This document shows positions 22,353 to 34,911 of a stretch of 64,000 bases of DNA, piece by piece (position 1 is the stretch's first letter; every line of letters begins with the position of its first letter). The DNA is from Lactuca virosa (lineage: Eukaryota > Streptophyta > Magnoliopsida > Asterales > Asteraceae). The notes beneath the pieces were generated by a model. The model saw only the letters and a list, made by a program, of their open reading frames with translations, ran no database searches and was not told the DNA's origin. The stretch lies in the NCBI GenBank assembly GCA_928212115.1, contig CAKMRJ010005523.1:251721154-251785153 (forward strand), in the 5' to 3' direction. Both the position numbers and the translations under genes were made by a program.

Positions 22353-23410
22353 TTAAATGTCCTGATTCCATGCCTCTTCTGCCTCTGATACCCCTGGACC
22401 TGAATCAGCCTTCAGACTCTTTTCTTGACACCAACTGTACTAGAGTTCAAATTCTGAACTCTGGTCCATCGAAAAATTGTGTTATTGAGGAAATTATTCC
22501 CGAGACAACTAGACATGACACTGACTAATACGAATTCATTTGGGTGTCATTTGATAGTGACGTAGATGAAGACATTATGTGTGAAGATTCATCTGACTCA
22601 TGTATCTCTAACTCTGAAGTGATTTCAAAAACAACTCTAGTACCAATTAAGCCAAAGTTCAACAATCCACCGTCTAGACAAACTTCCAAGTCATCATATG
22701 ACTCTCGGAAGAAACCTTGGTTAAGTAAGAAAGATGTTTCTCACCTAAGATCGAAGCAAAGAATGCTCTTAAGAAAGAAATTAGGTCAAGAAAAATTCCA
22801 AATTAATTGAGAGATTCGAAATGAAAGTTTCTCGAACAGATAATCCATCTGCTAGGAACCACAATACCCTTGTGCCTGTTAGGATTATTAAAAGGTCATC
22901 CAATCCTCCTAATTCGGTTGTTCAAAACAAATATGTTCGTCTTAATCCGAAAAAGGTCACTTTTGAGACTCCTATGAAAACTGACTCTCCTCGGACTGTT
23001 TCTTCTGTGTTTACTGCTAAATCTGATGGCACGATTTTCAAATCAAAACAAATTTCGAAAGTAGCAAGGAAAGAACAAGTTGCTAAGAACACTATTGTTC
23101 AAAGATTCAAACAAAAACTTGAGTGGAGATTTAAAAAGGTTGAAAACACGTTTGCAACTTCTGTCAACACAGTGATTCCTATAACATTTCAGAAAAGTAT
23201 TGGTTCGAGAAAAGCAGTATCGAAACAACCTTTGGTTGAATACGATTTTTGGATAAATGAAAAGACCATGGCTTTCTGCTTCTTTCCCAAAGTATCTCGG
23301 AACAAGCCCTCCGAGATGCCAGTTGCTCAAAAGTCACAATCCAAGTCCAAAGTCCATGCCAAAGTCTCTAAACCTAACTTGGAGCCTAAAAACTCCAAAA
23401 CTCATTGATT
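22353..23410 (+). pseudogene. Copia gag C-terminal remnant
   Basis: Open pieces at 22544-22810 and 22821-23408 encode a Ser-, Lys- and Asn-rich polypeptide with a DEDIMCEDSSDSC acidic patch and long basic stretches, leading into the protease segment. It fits the linker between gag and protease of plant Sirevirus-type copia elements. A zinc knuckle is not recognisable. Frame breaks occur near 22527 and 22810. Confidence 0.55.
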
Positions 23411-24770
23411 TTGCAGACACTTTGTGCTTCGAAACAAGATACAATATGGTATATTGATAGTACTTATTCCATGTACATGACTGGGCAGAAAGACTTTCTG
23501 TGTGATCTTAAGCTCGCCCCCAATGCTGGTTACGTGACATATGGCAACAACTAAAATTCACAAATTCGAGGCTATGACATCCTAACCAACGACAATTTCT
23601 CTGTCTAATGTGGCATATGTAGTTGATCTCAAACATAACCTGATTAGTGTAGCTCAACTCATTGATGCAAATCGAAGAGTTCAATTCTCCAAAAAGCATA
23701 GCTACATCATGACAGAAGACCGAAAAGAATGTCTAATCACATCAAATAGCAACAAAATCATGTATCCCTTAGACATCAACAAGATCATCAGAAAGCCTGA
23801 ACTTTGTCTTCTTTCAAAGGTTGTTCCTGACATTAGTTTTTTATGGCATCGGTGGATCGCTCATCTAAACTTCCGATACATGAATGATCTTGTTTCTGGT
23901 GAAATGGTCTGAGGTCTGCTACTCCTCAAATTTGAAAACGATCATCTTTAAGCTGCTTGTGAATGTGGGAAAGCAATCCAAGAAAGGTCATCCTATAATC
24001 ATTGAAAAGTCAATTTCGGAACCATTAGAAATTTATCATATTAATATTTGTGGACCCTCCACCGTATAAAGTCTGCATCACAAAAAGTACATTCTTGTGA
24101 TTGTTGATGACTACACATGGTTTACCTGGGTCTTCTTCCTTCGGCTAAAATCTGAAACAACCTCGGAACTTATTAATTTCATCAAAGGAATTGAAGTTCT
24201 TGTCAAAATTCTTTTTAGAAGAATTTGAAGTGACAATGGCTCGGAATTCACTAATGTCACCATTGAAAAATTCATCTCCGACAAAGGCATCGACCACAAT
24301 TTCTCTGATCCCTACACTCCTCAACAAAACGGTGTGGTTGAAAGAAGAAACTGAACTCTCATTGAAGCCGCTTAATCAATGTTGAATGTTGAAAATCTAC
24401 ATCTCTATCTTTGGGCTGAAGCTATGTCCACTGCCTACTCCACTCAAAGCTAAAGCATCATTAATAGACATCTCAACATGACATCATATGAAGCCATGAA
24501 CGGTCGCAAGTCGAGTATCTCGTTCTTACATGTTTTCGGCTGCATATGATTTATCAAAAACAACCGTGATCAACATACCAAGTTTTAACCCAAAGCCAAT
24601 GAAGCAATCTTCTAGGGATACTCATCCAAATCCAAAGTATAGAGTTTTGAATCGCCGAACTCGTGTACGTGAAGAAAGATTTGATGTCACTTTTGATGAC
24701 AACTTTGTTCGGAATTCTGTTGTAACTCATGTTACAACTCACATCATGGAATCCAATGCTCCATAACCAG
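23411..24770 (+). pseudogene. Copia protease and integrase region, multiply broken
   Basis: The protease segment reads WYIDSTYSMYMTGQKDFL, so the catalytic DSG has become DST. It is followed by the GAG-pre-integrase part (NLISVAQLIDAN, LWHRWIAHLN, then the CxxC region), an integrase core with VDDYTWFTWVFFLRL and DNGSEFTN, and an E-containing GVVERRN motif. Stops interrupt it after YGNN, after GEMV, after STV, before SDNGSEF, after RRN and elsewhere. The HHCC and DDE layout is intact enough for identification only. Confidence 0.8.
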
Positions 24771-25179
24771 GATCTCCGAATTCCCAAATCATCTATGAAG
24801 TCGAATTCGAAAGCCAGTTCAGAGGATTAGAAACTGCTCTTGATTCGGAATCTCGATCAAGACCGTCCTCATCACATGTCGCTCCAATTTCTCAAAATGT
24901 TTCTGGTCGGACACCTACCTTTCATTCATTTCATTCCGATCCATTTCATTATGATCCATTTCAACCTTCTCAGGTTGATGGGGAGAATGGTCATCCCTCC
25001 CTCGAATCAAATGTTGATGGATTTCAAGATGCAGCAGATCAATTCGCTGAATTCGATCCCATTCTAAACAACAACGAAGACAACGCTAACTTCTTTCACT
25101 TTTCGAACGATGATGATGTCGACATATCCGGTTCAGAAGTTTAGGGGGAGCATCAACCTCAAATTCAAATTGTTCAGGG

Positions 25180-26658
25180 GGAGCAACACAACCCCACTGT
25201 TGATATCGGATCATCAGCTGCACAAGAACGTCCTAGATTAGACATCTGGACAAAGGATAATCCTTCAAACCAAGTTATAGGAAATCTCAATGCTGGTGTT
25301 CAAACTCGTTATGCTACCAATATCCAAAATGAGTGTCACTTTTCGACATTCATCTCTATGGTTGAACCAAAATTCATCAAGCAAGCTTTAGAACATGCTG
25401 ACTGGATTATAGCCATGCAAGAAGAGTTAGCATAATTTGACAGAAATGAAGAGTGGACTCTAGTCCCTCCTCCCCAGGATCACACTATTGTTGGCACAAG
25501 ATGGGTCTTCCGAAACAAGATTGAGGACTTCTGAGTTATAATCAGAAACAAAGCAAGATTGGTGGCTAAAGGATTCACTTAGATCGAAGGACTTGATTAC
25601 GATGAGAGTTTCACTACTATTGCTCGTCTTGAAGCCATCCGAATCTTTCTCGTTTATGCAGCTCACAAAAGCTTCAAAGTTTTCCAAACAAACGTTAAAA
25701 ATGCCTTTCTCAACGATGAACTGGATACCGAAGTGTATCTTCAACAAACCCCTGTTTTTGTAAATCTTTCGTATCCGAACTATTGTTACAAACTTAAAAA
25801 AGTTGTTTATGGCCTCAAACAAGCTCCACGCGCCTGGTACAAGACTCTCACTGATTTTCTAAAGTGTTCCGGTTTTCAAAGAGGAATTATTGATCCTAAC
25901 CTATTCCGAAAATCGAATGGAAACCATCTCATGTTAGTCCAAATTTATGTTGACGGCATCATCTTTGGATCCATATATTCAACGATGGTTGCTGATTTCG
26001 CAAAGTTAATGGTTAGTCGATTCCAAATGAGCATGAATCGTGAATTAAATTTCTTCCTCAGACTCCAAGTCAAGCAAACCAACAGAGGAATCTTTATTCA
26101 CCAGGAGAAGTACATTTCCGAACTTTTGAAAAAGAATTCAATGGAAACTCGTGCCTCTACAAAGGTTCCAATGGGTTTCGGACATAAGATATTCTCGGAC
26201 CCATCAGATGTTGCTGTTGATCAGAAGTAGTATATGGGAATGATTGGATCGCTACTCTACCTTACTACAAGTCGTTCGGACATCATGTTCTCAACATGTC
26301 TATGTGCCAGATTTCAGGTCAATCCGAAGATGTCTCATCTTTTGGTTGTCAAGCAAATTTTTTGATATCTCAAAGGAACAAAGAGCCTCAGAATTTGGTA
26401 TCCGACACATGAAATTTTCCTTCTTCAGACATACTCCGATTCAAACTATGGAGTTCTTCAAATGGATAGAAAAAACACATCAGTAGATTGTCAATTTTTG
26501 GGTGGAAGATTGGTTAGCTTTTCATCTAAGAAACAGAACTGTATTGCTCTCTCAATAGACGAAGCTGAATACATCGTTGCTACAAGTTGCACTTCGCAAG
26601 TTCTCTGGATGAAATCCCAACTTCTAGACTATGGTTATCGATTTAAACAAATTCCAAT
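25180..26658 (+). pseudogene. Copia reverse transcriptase and RNase H (5' part), inactive
   Basis: The linker WTKDNPSNQVIGNL leads into RT (ADWIIAMQEELA, RWVFRNKI, ARLVAKGF, VVYGLKQAPRAW) and RNase H (LVSFSSKKQNCIALS, DEAEYIVA). Both metal-binding sites are damaged: the first (usual MDVK) reads TNVK, and the YVDD box at 25946-25957 reads YVDG. Stops lie near 25434, 25533, 25579 and 26230. RNase H is cut by the nested insertion at 26659 and resumes at 29645. Confidence 0.85.
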
Positions 26659-26931
26659 TGTTGGACTTAAAACCCTAATTGTGATTTGATGAAGATATGT
26701 CGAATGATCACTCGATTTATTCAATTATGAGGAACAGATTACAGTTTAAGAATAAGAATCTAACTCTACAAGAAACCTCACAACGTGGCGGCTACATTTT
26801 GTCTCACTCTTAACCCTAATAATGAATAATGAATGACTATTTATAGGGAAAAGACAAGTCTTGGGCTTTTAACCTACACTTCATCAAGGGGGCCCATTGC
26901 CATCATACATGGAGTACTTTGAAACCCTACA
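26659..26931 (-). repeat. 3' LTR of the nested element (273 bp)
   Basis: TG...CA ends. It lacks about 36 bp near its plus-strand left end that are present in the other LTR. A TATA box (CTATAAATAG on the minus strand) lies at 26838-26847. Confidence 0.88.
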
Positions 26932-26946
26932 ATCTCCCCCTCAGAG
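26932..26946 (-). other. Polypurine tract of the nested element
   Basis: The minus strand reads CTCTGAGGGGGAGAT directly before the 3' LTR. Confidence 0.8.
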
Positions 26947-29321
26947 TATGGAATGGATGACAATGCTTTAACTTCCAAAACAAGCATCTAGCAAATAAGA
27001 AAAAATCTCGCAACAAGGAATATTCAACGAATCTTGATTCTTCAATAGTCTTCAACAACGGATTCTAGGATATATATATATATATATAAACCAAGCACTG
27101 AAGTAATATTTTTAAACTTTATTTTCTGATGTAATCCCAAAGAACTTCAATAAAGCCAAACCCGCCATAAAAACCCATTTCAGAACAAAGAAACCAAATC
27201 ACTTCTTATCTTTGAAGAGCTCCCCCTCCAAGTCACAATGATCTTCAAATAAGCTAATGATATAAGCCACCAAAATTTATCATGTAACAACCCAAATTTT
27301 AAGATTCGTAACGCCACTTGATCGAGAAAATGCTAGAAGTCGGAGATATAACAAGTCCTTAGGAGAGCTCGATGAAGAACTGCTACTATAAAGGATACTT
27401 CTCTACAAAAGCTTTAGAAGAGCTCGATGAAGAACTACTACTGTAAAAGCTACCTTCATAATTCTGCCACAAGCTTTATCGAAAATCTTCAAATTTGAAA
27501 AGTCACAAATGCAATTTCGAATGGCCATACCAAATTCTCCCCCGATTTATAATCAAAACCGTGATTATAAAGCCTTCAAATGGTCATGAGAATGATCTTG
27601 AATGGACAAATAATTACTATACTCCCCCGCCCCAAAATGATATAAACAATGAAGTTTAAAATCCAAAAAAGTCGAAAAAATGTGACGTTATTGCGAAAAA
27701 CAACTTTCCGAACCGCCAAGACTTGATGGAATCCTTAATTTTCTGTTCACGAAAAAATATGTGCATTAAAAAATCCAAAACTGTTCACCAGCCCTTAAAT
27801 TTGCAAACTTCTCGAAAAATGGGTTGAAACTGTCACATTGCTGAAAGTCAGGGGACTAATTAATAATTCAGCATCATACTCCCCTTCATTTGTAACAAAT
27901 TATGGAAATGGACCAAAACTGCCAAGTCACGAAAAATACAGGGACCAAAATTGTCAAATCGCTAAAGTTGTAGGGACCAAAAATGTAACTTGAATATCTT
28001 CTTCCCTAATTTAACGTAATGCGACTGGAATGGCGTTAAACGAATGTTCTCATACGAAACCACAAATACGATTCCGATCAACCAATAAGATAGATCAAAG
28101 CCTTTCGTTCCGAGCACATTAGAAACATTGACTGCGAGAAGTTCCAATCATGAAACAATGATTTCAAATTACGAGATCTTGTTTAGTTGTCTTCGTTCTA
28201 ATTGAATTTGACCATCAAATACAAACAGATACAGATAACATTCTGAATATGAAGCCATCGCACTTACTGCCGTCATTCTGATTCTCATTCACAGCTTCTT
28301 TCACATATCATCTTCCATAAACACAAAATTTCCACTCTCAAGAACTTTTTCAGATCAAACGTCATATTTCAATTAAAGTCGGAACCATCTTCATCTGTTC
28401 TTGAACTGGTTCTTGATTCCATCATCTTTGACAAAGCTCAAATCGAATTACATTTAAGAACATCGATCATCATCACCATTCGATTATCACACAAAATTCA
28501 ACTCGTTTTTCAATATTCATCATCAAGAATTTGTAAACCATTTTCCAATCGTTCAAATAATCGGTAAATCATTCGTATCACGTTGAATGGTGGAAAATCG
28601 GATTTAAGATCAAACAATGAAAGCACATATGATTCAGATGAAAACGAGAACAGACGTGATCGAAATACGATTTGATTTTGACTTTCGGTTTTGACCATCC
28701 ATAACAGTCAGCGCCAAACAATAAAATCAATTTTCTCAACTCAATTTCCGGGCTAAACAGATCGATTTTGGAACATGATAGATTAACTCAGTTCAAACAT
28801 ATAATCAAAGAATAAAATCAAAATCGATTTTGAGAAAGATATTTTTCAGAAATCTCAACTCAAGAACATAACTATTAGCGAATTAAACAAAAATCGAGAA
28901 TTGTGAAATCCAAAAAGAATGCTTAATCATCATGAAGTTAAACCCTTAAATCGAATAAGAATATTGACATTCGAGATTCAGAATTTTGTGATTTCAAACA
29001 TCGATGAACGATATATGAACAAAGCAATAAACAACAGTTGAAACTATTGGGCCCAAGGAACAGTATTGGATCAAATCAATAGTGTGATAAACGATATAAG
29101 ACTCGATTAAATGGCCTCAAACGGGATCTATTGATCTCTAGACAAATTAATCAGATCCAAAGAAAAGAGGAAAAAAAATATACCACGATGAATAGTAGAG
29201 GAATGTCATAAATTTCCACGAACACTAAGACCCCAAAACACCAATAATCTTCAATAACATGTGCAGAAAATCATCAAACCAAGAACCGATACTTCAAAAA
29301 TCAATAGATCTTCAAATACCC
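26947..29321 (-). other. Non-coding interior of the nested element
   Basis: About 2.4 kb without a plausible gene on either strand. It contains a short (TA)n run near 27071-27087. Short open frames (for example 27962-28147) show no recognisable motif. Confidence 0.7.
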
Positions 29322-29333
29322 GCTCTGATACCA
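29322..29333 (-). other. Primer binding site of the nested element (tRNA-iMet)
   Basis: The minus strand reads TGGTATCAGAGC, complementary to the 3' end of initiator tRNA-Met, two bases from the 5' LTR. Confidence 0.88.
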
Positions 29334-29335
29334 CT

Positions 29336-29644
29336 TGTTGGACTTAAAACCCTAATTGTGATTTGATGAACAAGATGCAGAAAATAAGAACAAACACAAA
29401 TATGAAGATATGTCGAATGATCACTCGATTTATTCAATTATGAGGAACAGATTACACTTTAAGAATAAGAATCTAACTCTACAAGAAACCTCACAACGTG
29501 GCGGCTACATTTTGTCTCACTCTTAACCCTAATAATGAATAATACATGACTATTTATAGGGAAAAGACAAGTCTTGGGCTTTTAACCTACACTTCATCAG
29601 GGGGGCCCATTGCCATCATACATGGAGTACTTTGAAACCCTACA
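29336..29644 (-). repeat. 5' LTR of the nested element (309 bp)
   Basis: TG...CA ends. TATA box CTATAAATAG on the minus strand at 29550-29559. Nearly identical to the 3' LTR apart from the length difference and a few substitutions. Confidence 0.88.
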
Positions 29645-29911
29645 CCAATCTATTGTGACTCTCAAATTTCAATTGCGATTTCTTACAATCCAATTTAACA
29701 CTCTATGAACAAGCACATCGATATTCAGTACCATTTCATTAAAGATCATGTTTTAAAAGGAAACGTCGAGCTCATATTTGTTCCATCTGATGATGAAAAT
29801 GCTGATGTCTGTACTAAGGCATTAGACGAAACCAAATTTAATCGGTTTCTGAACAAAATGAGAATGATGATGCTTGATCCGAAATTCTTCCAAAAGGCTT
29901 GTACTCTCTGA
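29645..29911 (+). pseudogene. Copia RNase H C-terminal part (continuation after the nested element)
   Basis: Resumes the RNase H of the host copia element with IYCDSQISIAIS, KHIDIQYHFIKDHV and ADVCTKALDETKFNRF, the usual C-terminal pattern (CDS, HI/YHFI, AD..TK). There is an in-frame TAA before MNKHIDIQ. It ends at TAA near 29911. Confidence 0.82.
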
Positions 29912-30755
29912 TGGAAACATCAGAAAGTGAAATAATTCCGAAGTCAAATTCATTTCACCTCGGAAACGTTTCCTCTCGAAAAATATAGGATCATTTTACG
30001 TGTCTCTTTGTCTAACCTCTTCTTCTAGTTGTACAACTTTCCACGTTTCTTGAAGCTTCTGACCAAAAAAGTCACATTGGTATTTTTGCATGTCATCGTT
30101 TCTCGCAGTTTATTCCAAAATCAAGTGTGTTATGAAGTTCATCTCGGAATTCAAATCCGAAACGGTAATGTGCGTTCATCTCTTATCCTTGTCCGAGATC
30201 TGATCCTTCTAGTCTCAAAATCTAAATCTTTTTAAACGGGTCCTCTAAGATCTTCATGTATTTTTACCTCTGATACACAGTTTGAGATTGTGCCATTTGA
30301 ACTCTATACTATGTACTAATGATGTGTTCATATTCTTTCTGAAGTATCTTATGACATCTCATCTCAGAATCCAACTGTTCCGAGATCCACAACTATAGAA
30401 GAATTTCAATGGTTTTCATTAAGGTTTTTTTATTCGAAACATTCTCTCATTAATTTATTAACGGTAATATTTCTTGATGATTATCCTTTAATTCTCAATA
30501 AACGTGCTTTGACATACGTTCCTATAAAGCGCATGTCAGTCATAACTGAAACGGCGATTTTCTTCTTTGGAACAAACGGACGTCCCATCTTTTGTGTGTA
30601 ACCGTTTCTAGGGATGCCATTTTCGGAAACACATTAAATGCAACCCATTTTGTGTTCAGGTGTCCTCATTTATTTCCATTCGACCAAACCCGGAATATCC
30701 TACGTATAAAAGGATTGTAAATCCTAAATGTTCCCACTTTCAGTTTTTTCTATTA
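29912..30755 (+). other. Spacer between pol and the 3' extra ORF
   Basis: No gene is seen. A TATA-like GTATAAAAGG near 30704 and a pyrimidine-rich TTCCCACTTTCAG near 30731-30743 precede the ATG of the next ORF. They could be a promoter or splice acceptor for it, but this is only suggestive. Confidence 0.4.
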
Positions 30756-33140
30756 ATGACGTCACTCCAAAACATTCCTTAAGTCACCAAACTTGCAACC
30801 AAGAAGAAATCATCCAAGGCTTCTGCTCCATCGTCGTCTACTGAGCCTATTCTCAGAGAAACCACCCAAATTTTCTCTCTAGATCCCATGGATTATTACG
30901 AATCCATTCGAGTGATGATCGAGGTCATCTCCCATCACCCTATTTCAGTTGTACTCACCAAAACCCCAAACCCTAAACTTCCTCTATGTATTCTTCACAA
31001 AGGGTTTGAGAGAATCAAGATCAAGAATGGCGTACTTGAAATCAAAATCACTGATGACAAGATTGTCCCTCTGCATAAGAAAACCTTTCTCAAATCCATT
31101 GGTATTCCAGAAAATACAAAGGGTTTCCATATTCGTGAACACACGTCTGAAGAGTTTCTGTCGTTTCTTAATGAAATCGGGTATAGTGGTGAATTCAATG
31201 CCAAGAAGTTCAAGAAATCGACTGTTCCTGGTCTCTGGATTATTTTGATGCATCTAATTCTTCGTGGATTATCAGGAAAGGATGGTGGTACTGACACCAT
31301 GAGCAAGGAATGGTTGTATGTTGTGTATAGCATCTACTCCGGACGAAGCAACACAGTCGATTTGACCGAGGTGCTGGCAAGACTTTAGGAAGTTTACCAT
31401 CAAAAGAAAGCCCAACGAGATACCGAGTCCGAGATTATGGGCTCTGAGACTTCAACAACTGTATGATGAAAGAGAAGAATATATTCCTCTCAATTCTTAT
31501 CTCAAAGAGGTATATCTTTCTTTTAAGGCCATTAGAACTTATAGGCTTCTGAACCAATCTGCTTTCAGAGCTATTCGTTGCTTTCCACAACACATGTTGG
31601 CAACAGTTCCATCCGATTCAATTTTTATCAAACACCATCTAGATACTTCGGTTGTGTATGAACCGACACAATCTTCCCCAGTCTTGAATGAGCAGCTCTC
31701 GGATGCGAACAAACCAGTTTCCACTGGTGGCCGAAAGAAGAAAATAGCCAAACGAAAGGGCTCACCATCAAAAGCTATAGCCAAAAAGAGAACCAAAGTC
31801 ACTGGTTCCTCTCAAAAGGAATCACACATTGACATTCGATCTGACTCTAGATCATTGCTAACCCCACCCATCCACTCTTCCGAAGTACCCTTTGGAGTTT
31901 CAATAACACAAGCACACACTCACGGGGAGTCTACACACAATCTACCCCCATCTTGCCAAAAAGATGGTGTTGGTATTGAACATACTTCCTTGGAGCCCCT
32001 TAGGACACACCCACGAGTCAATTTGGAAATCCCTCTCAAATCTACATTTGCATAATCAGGAGTCCCTGCTTCTGATTCTAAGCTTTCTGAAGCTGGAGTT
32101 GTCCCTCCTTCTTCGAGAGCTGCAATTGGTCTGATACTTGGTTCAGGTAAAGGATGACCAAGTACTTCTGATAAATATGGTCTTATTTTGTGAATACGGC
32201 TCATACATGTCATATGATGCTAACTAGAGCTCAAGTGGAGTATACACACTCATCTCAATGTTTCACAGAGATATACAAAGCAATTGTACATTCATTCTTT
32301 CATCTGACGAAGAAACTGATCAAGAGTTAACATCTTCCGAACAAGCTCAAAAAACTGATACAGAAGATGTTGCCGATCCCAAAATTGTTGAGGATGATCC
32401 TCCTCCGACATTTACAAGTGAAGATACTCCAAAGCATCCCTCTGATGAAGAACACTCCGATGATGTCATGTTTTATGAAGATAAAACATTTGTTGGTGTT
32501 ATTCCGATCCTTTCGACCTTCAAGTCTCTATAGAAGCCCTCCTCTTCCAAACCAGCATACGATTTCGATCTTTTCCCCTCTTTTGAGGAAGAAGAAGAAG
32601 AAATAGAAGTGCATGTTGATGCTAATGCTTGAGGAAATCAAGACAGCAAAACCAAAACCAATCCTGCTGATAATCTTGAGCCTTCTGAACCACAAGCTGA
32701 TATTGATGGTGATGATAAGGATAACAAGTCTGAGAGTTCTACCTTGGACACCGGCTCTTCGAATGAAAACATCACAAATTCGTTTGCCTTGTTAGAACTC
32801 TGAGATAATGTAGCCAGTGTTGTTTCCAAATTTGATTCACTTTATAAGTCTGTAGCTCAACTGGACTCCAAGATCGATCAGAAGGTCACCAGCCTTCACT
32901 CCAAACTAGAAATCATTCTTAAATCTCCCTTCAAGATCAAAGAAGTTGGCCCCTCGAAAATCGATAGAGCTAATCAACTCGACCAGCTCATCTCCCACTT
33001 GTTTAAGCATACTATGGTGGAAGTCGAACAGAAGTACAATGACAGCCTTGATCACCATATCTCCACCACCACTATAATGCTCAAGATTCATGATGATATG
33101 ATCAATGCAACTAATGAAATGATCAAACAAACCTATATTC
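30756..33140 (+). pseudogene. Sirevirus envelope-like 3' ORF, broken
   Basis: The frame starts at ATG 30756 (stop at codon 9), continues through the open part 30888-31388 and is then repeatedly interrupted. The conserved part includes FLSFLNEIGYSGEF, VPGLWIILMHLILRGLSG and VVYSIYSG, resembling the domain found after RNase H in many Asteraceae Sirevirus polyproteins. Further on are a basic NLS-like stretch (GRKKKIAKRKG, about 31728), an acidic Ser/Asp/Glu region (32258-32533) and a coiled-coil-like C-terminus (about 32810-33140). The 3' end is cut by the next LTR. The envelope-like label follows usage for Sireviruses; function is unproven. Confidence 0.65.
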
Positions 33141-33924
33141 TGTTGGATAAGGTGTCTAAGTCCATAACTATAATTGTTATGTACTTGACCAGAGAGTAGC
33201 ATGGTCCATTTGGGTTGCATGTCACCAGAACATTTGTAAGGATGAACTTTTAAGAAGAGGCTATTTATGATTTATTAATATATTATAAGTTCTAATATAT
33301 TAATATGAAATCATATTATTTAATTAGTATTGATCAAGAATTAATTTGGAATTAATTTAGTGATCAAAAGAGACTAATTAAATATATGGGGATTGATTGC
33401 GTAAATCATTGATTCTTATAATGTGGGCCAATGATCCATAATTCTTTAGGTTGGGCTAAACCAATGTGACAACCCATGGATAATCCATGGAGGTTTAAAA
33501 CCATGGAGCCTAAGGAATATGGAAGGTCATGCACATTAGGGTTTACATGGTGTAGCCCTAGTTTTGCCACACTATATAAGAAGACCCTAAGTTCCTAAAA
33601 TCTGCACCTAAGTAGTCTTTGGAAGAGCTATAGCCGAATTTGGTGCAAGACATTCTCTCTCAAGTCCTCCATTGTTGGTGGTGGTGTGTGAAGCATTTGA
33701 GGCATCAGATTTGGCGTTCTAGGCTCTTAAAGGTCCAAGGAATCAAGCTACAAGAAAAGGTATGTAATCTAACTAGTTTTGTTATACAAGTACCCATGTT
33801 TTGTATGCTAGTTAGGGTAATGCTTTGGTAAATCAAATTGCATGTATAATTAGAGAAAACATAGATCCAAAGCATTTAGGGTTGTATGTGCACCTTAAGG
33901 TTGTTAGGATGCTCAAAACCCATC
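33141..33924 (+). repeat. 5' LTR of copia element 1 (784 bp)
   Basis: Starts TGTTGGATAAGG and ends AACCCATCA. A TATA box (CTATATAAG) lies at 33572-33580. The start is identical to the right LTR fragment at 37166, apart from a few changes. Confidence 0.85.
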
Positions 33925-33925
33925 A

Positions 33926-33938
33926 GTGGTATCAGAGC
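33926..33938 (+). other. Primer binding site of element 1 (tRNA-iMet)
   Basis: TGGTATCAGAGCC, one base after the LTR end. Confidence 0.88.
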
Positions 33939-34018
33939 CTAGGATTGTTTTCTATTAACTTGATGTTTTATTGGTTTTTAAAGTTGGAAAAATCAAATTT
34001 CTGCATTCTGTCAGGTGA

Positions 34019-34082
34019 ACTCGTCGAGTCCGCTCAGAAATGGACCAACTCGACGAGTCCAGTTCATGTACTCGCCGAGTTG
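34019..34082 (+). repeat. Cluster of ACTCGTCGAGT-type palindromes in the element 1 leader
   Basis: Three near-palindromic words (ACTCGTCGAGT, ACTCGACGAGT, ACTCGCCGAGT) within 64 bp, about 80 bp downstream of the primer site. An equivalent cluster sits in the same place in element 2. Confidence 0.75.
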
Positions 34083-34911
34083 GTGGTCCAGTGTGCAGAT
34101 TTTCGAGTTTTCGCCAGAAATTGGATTAGGATCATTACCCCAAACTATTTTTTGAACCATGAAATCTGTTTTTTCATAAGGTAATGATCATGCTTGTCCA
34201 ATTAAAAGATAATTTTCATAATTTCAAGATTTGTATTAGTTTATATGATTAGGCTAATTTCTTGAAGATTTATGATATGAATTATCTTGTGCTTATGAGT
34301 TTAATTAGATCATGTATGAATTTTTGATTATTGTGTTAATTAAATGAATGATCTTAATGGTTTTAATGGACTCCATAACTTGTCCTCAAGTTATGGAAAA
34401 CCAAAAGTCTTTTCCTTAAAAGTCATTAAACTCATAAGTTAAGAAAATGAAAAGTTTTGAATAGTGTCAAAACTTGTCCTCAAGTTTTGGAATTTGTAAA
34501 TTCACACTTATGAATACTTTAATTCCAAACCCTAGAATTTTAAAAGTTTAAAATTCAAACCTTATACTATTATAATATTATAAGTTTAATAATTATATAT
34601 ATGTATAAGACAAGTCAGTCTACCGTTAGTATGCCTCATTCACGAAGCCAGTCTATAAGGGGGTATAAGGTTACTTCCTATAAAATGGAAGTTTAATGGG
34701 TGTCCACTCTCACTCACCACTTCCTTGACTGGTGGAGGGTCGTTATCCAAACGGCTAGGACAGGACATTAATTCTCGTTAAAAGTATAATGAAAATTATA
34801 AAGTAACTGAATGTTTTATTAAATTCCCAATCTTAGTTACTTTAGGAAAATGTGAAATTGATGCTAATCCATGAAATTGCACTTTACACCTTACCAAGTC
34901 GTTAGTGGAGC

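Larger units (their letters stand above)
26659..29644 (-). mobile_element. Nested non-autonomous copia-type element without coding sequence (2986 bp)
   Basis: Two near-identical terminal repeats beginning TGTTGGACTT and ending CCCTACA bound a 2.4 kb interior with no credible ORF. The 5-bp target duplication CCAAT flanks it (26654-26658 and 29645-29649) inside the host RNase H, whose frame continues beyond. The primer site next to the right LTR and the purine tract next to the left LTR show minus orientation. This is a LARD/TRIM-like element. Confidence 0.88.
22353..33140 (+). mobile_element. Decayed, 5'-truncated Ty1/copia Sirevirus-like element
   Basis: Domain order on the plus strand is gag remnant, protease, GAG-pre-integrase, integrase, RT, RNase H, then an extra 3' ORF. 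That is the copia order plus the 3' envelope-like ORF known from Sireviruses. No 5' LTR is present: the array is joined directly to mid-gag. The 3' end is lost where another element begins (33141). It is interrupted at 26659-29644 by a nested element. Many stops and frameshifts show it is old. Confidence 0.8.

Noticed and set aside
22353..33140. An intact envelope gene or endogenous retrovirus
   Set aside because: The 3' ORF has many stops and no clear signal peptide or transmembrane segment in what remains; the Sirevirus-type extra ORF is the simpler reading.
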